DNA of 64,000 bases from Verrucomicrobiaceae bacterium UBA7681 (GTDB taxonomy: Bacteria; Verrucomicrobiota; Verrucomicrobiia; Verrucomicrobiales; Verrucomicrobiaceae), in contig DLGZ01000067.1 in NCBI GenBank assembly GCA_002482965.1, forward strand, positions 46,074 through 110,073; not shown here. The letters are read 5' to 3'. How positions within the stretch are numbered: the stretch's first letter is position 1. Below are more notes on the stretch, generated by a model. That model saw only the letters and a list, made by a program, of their open reading frames with translations. It searched no databases and was not told the DNA's origin.

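Overview
The window looks like a chromosomal segment from a Verrucomicrobiota bacterium (Prosthecobacter/Verrucomicrobium-like). The reasons are high-GC Gram-negative housekeeping genes (lipid A synthesis, lnt, a SurA-type chaperone), a fused lpxC-fabZ, several Tat/Sec-exported beta-propeller proteins, and a giant autotransporter-strand repeat protein ending in a PEP-CTERM sorting tail. This placement is inferred from gene content and was not tested by phylogeny.

Left part, 1-35 kb, is ordinary core genome. On the minus strand lie an SGNH hydrolase cut by the window edge, a GT4 glycosyltransferase, lpxA and lpxC-fabZ (a lipid A operon), then an exported propeller protein, a DUF4139 protein and a PQQ-type propeller protein. 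lnt (plus) converges on acs (minus) with overlapping stop codons. A SurA-like foldase, a RelE-fold protein and a class V aminotransferase follow on the plus strand. They face a minus-strand block of pheS-pheT plus a small membrane protein, a Tat-exported metallophosphoesterase and rpmI-rplT. Next come a soluble hybrid histidine kinase, a Tat-exported NHL-propeller protein, SixA, a CNNM/CorC-type membrane protein, an AraC regulator divergent from a TIM-barrel (PEP-hydrolase family) protein, ftsH, a RapA-type SNF2 ATPase with a small exported partner, and a GAF protein.

Right part, 35,056 to the right edge (about 29 kb, 45% of the window), is one uninterrupted minus-strand reading frame of at least 9,647 codons that is still open at base 64,000. 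It encodes a giant surface protein built from beta-strand repeats and ends in VPEPS, a hydrophobic stretch and RRRRR. It has an internal architecture of its own. A boundary domain (NLG ... FATY ... GF) recurs about 11 times. There are two full and one partial tandem super-repeats of about 3.2-3.3 kb, five copies of a FLG ... YRLGGGG motif, a compound module in three copies, and three copies of a small GMPVTG...IPAGT-type domain. This gene is the most remarkable object in the window.

No tRNA, rRNA, insertion sequence, CRISPR array or phage genes were seen. Several intergenic inverted repeats and rho-independent terminators are annotated. Most genes lack a strong Shine-Dalgarno sequence, so starts were chosen from family length, signal peptides and ATG over GTG/TTG.
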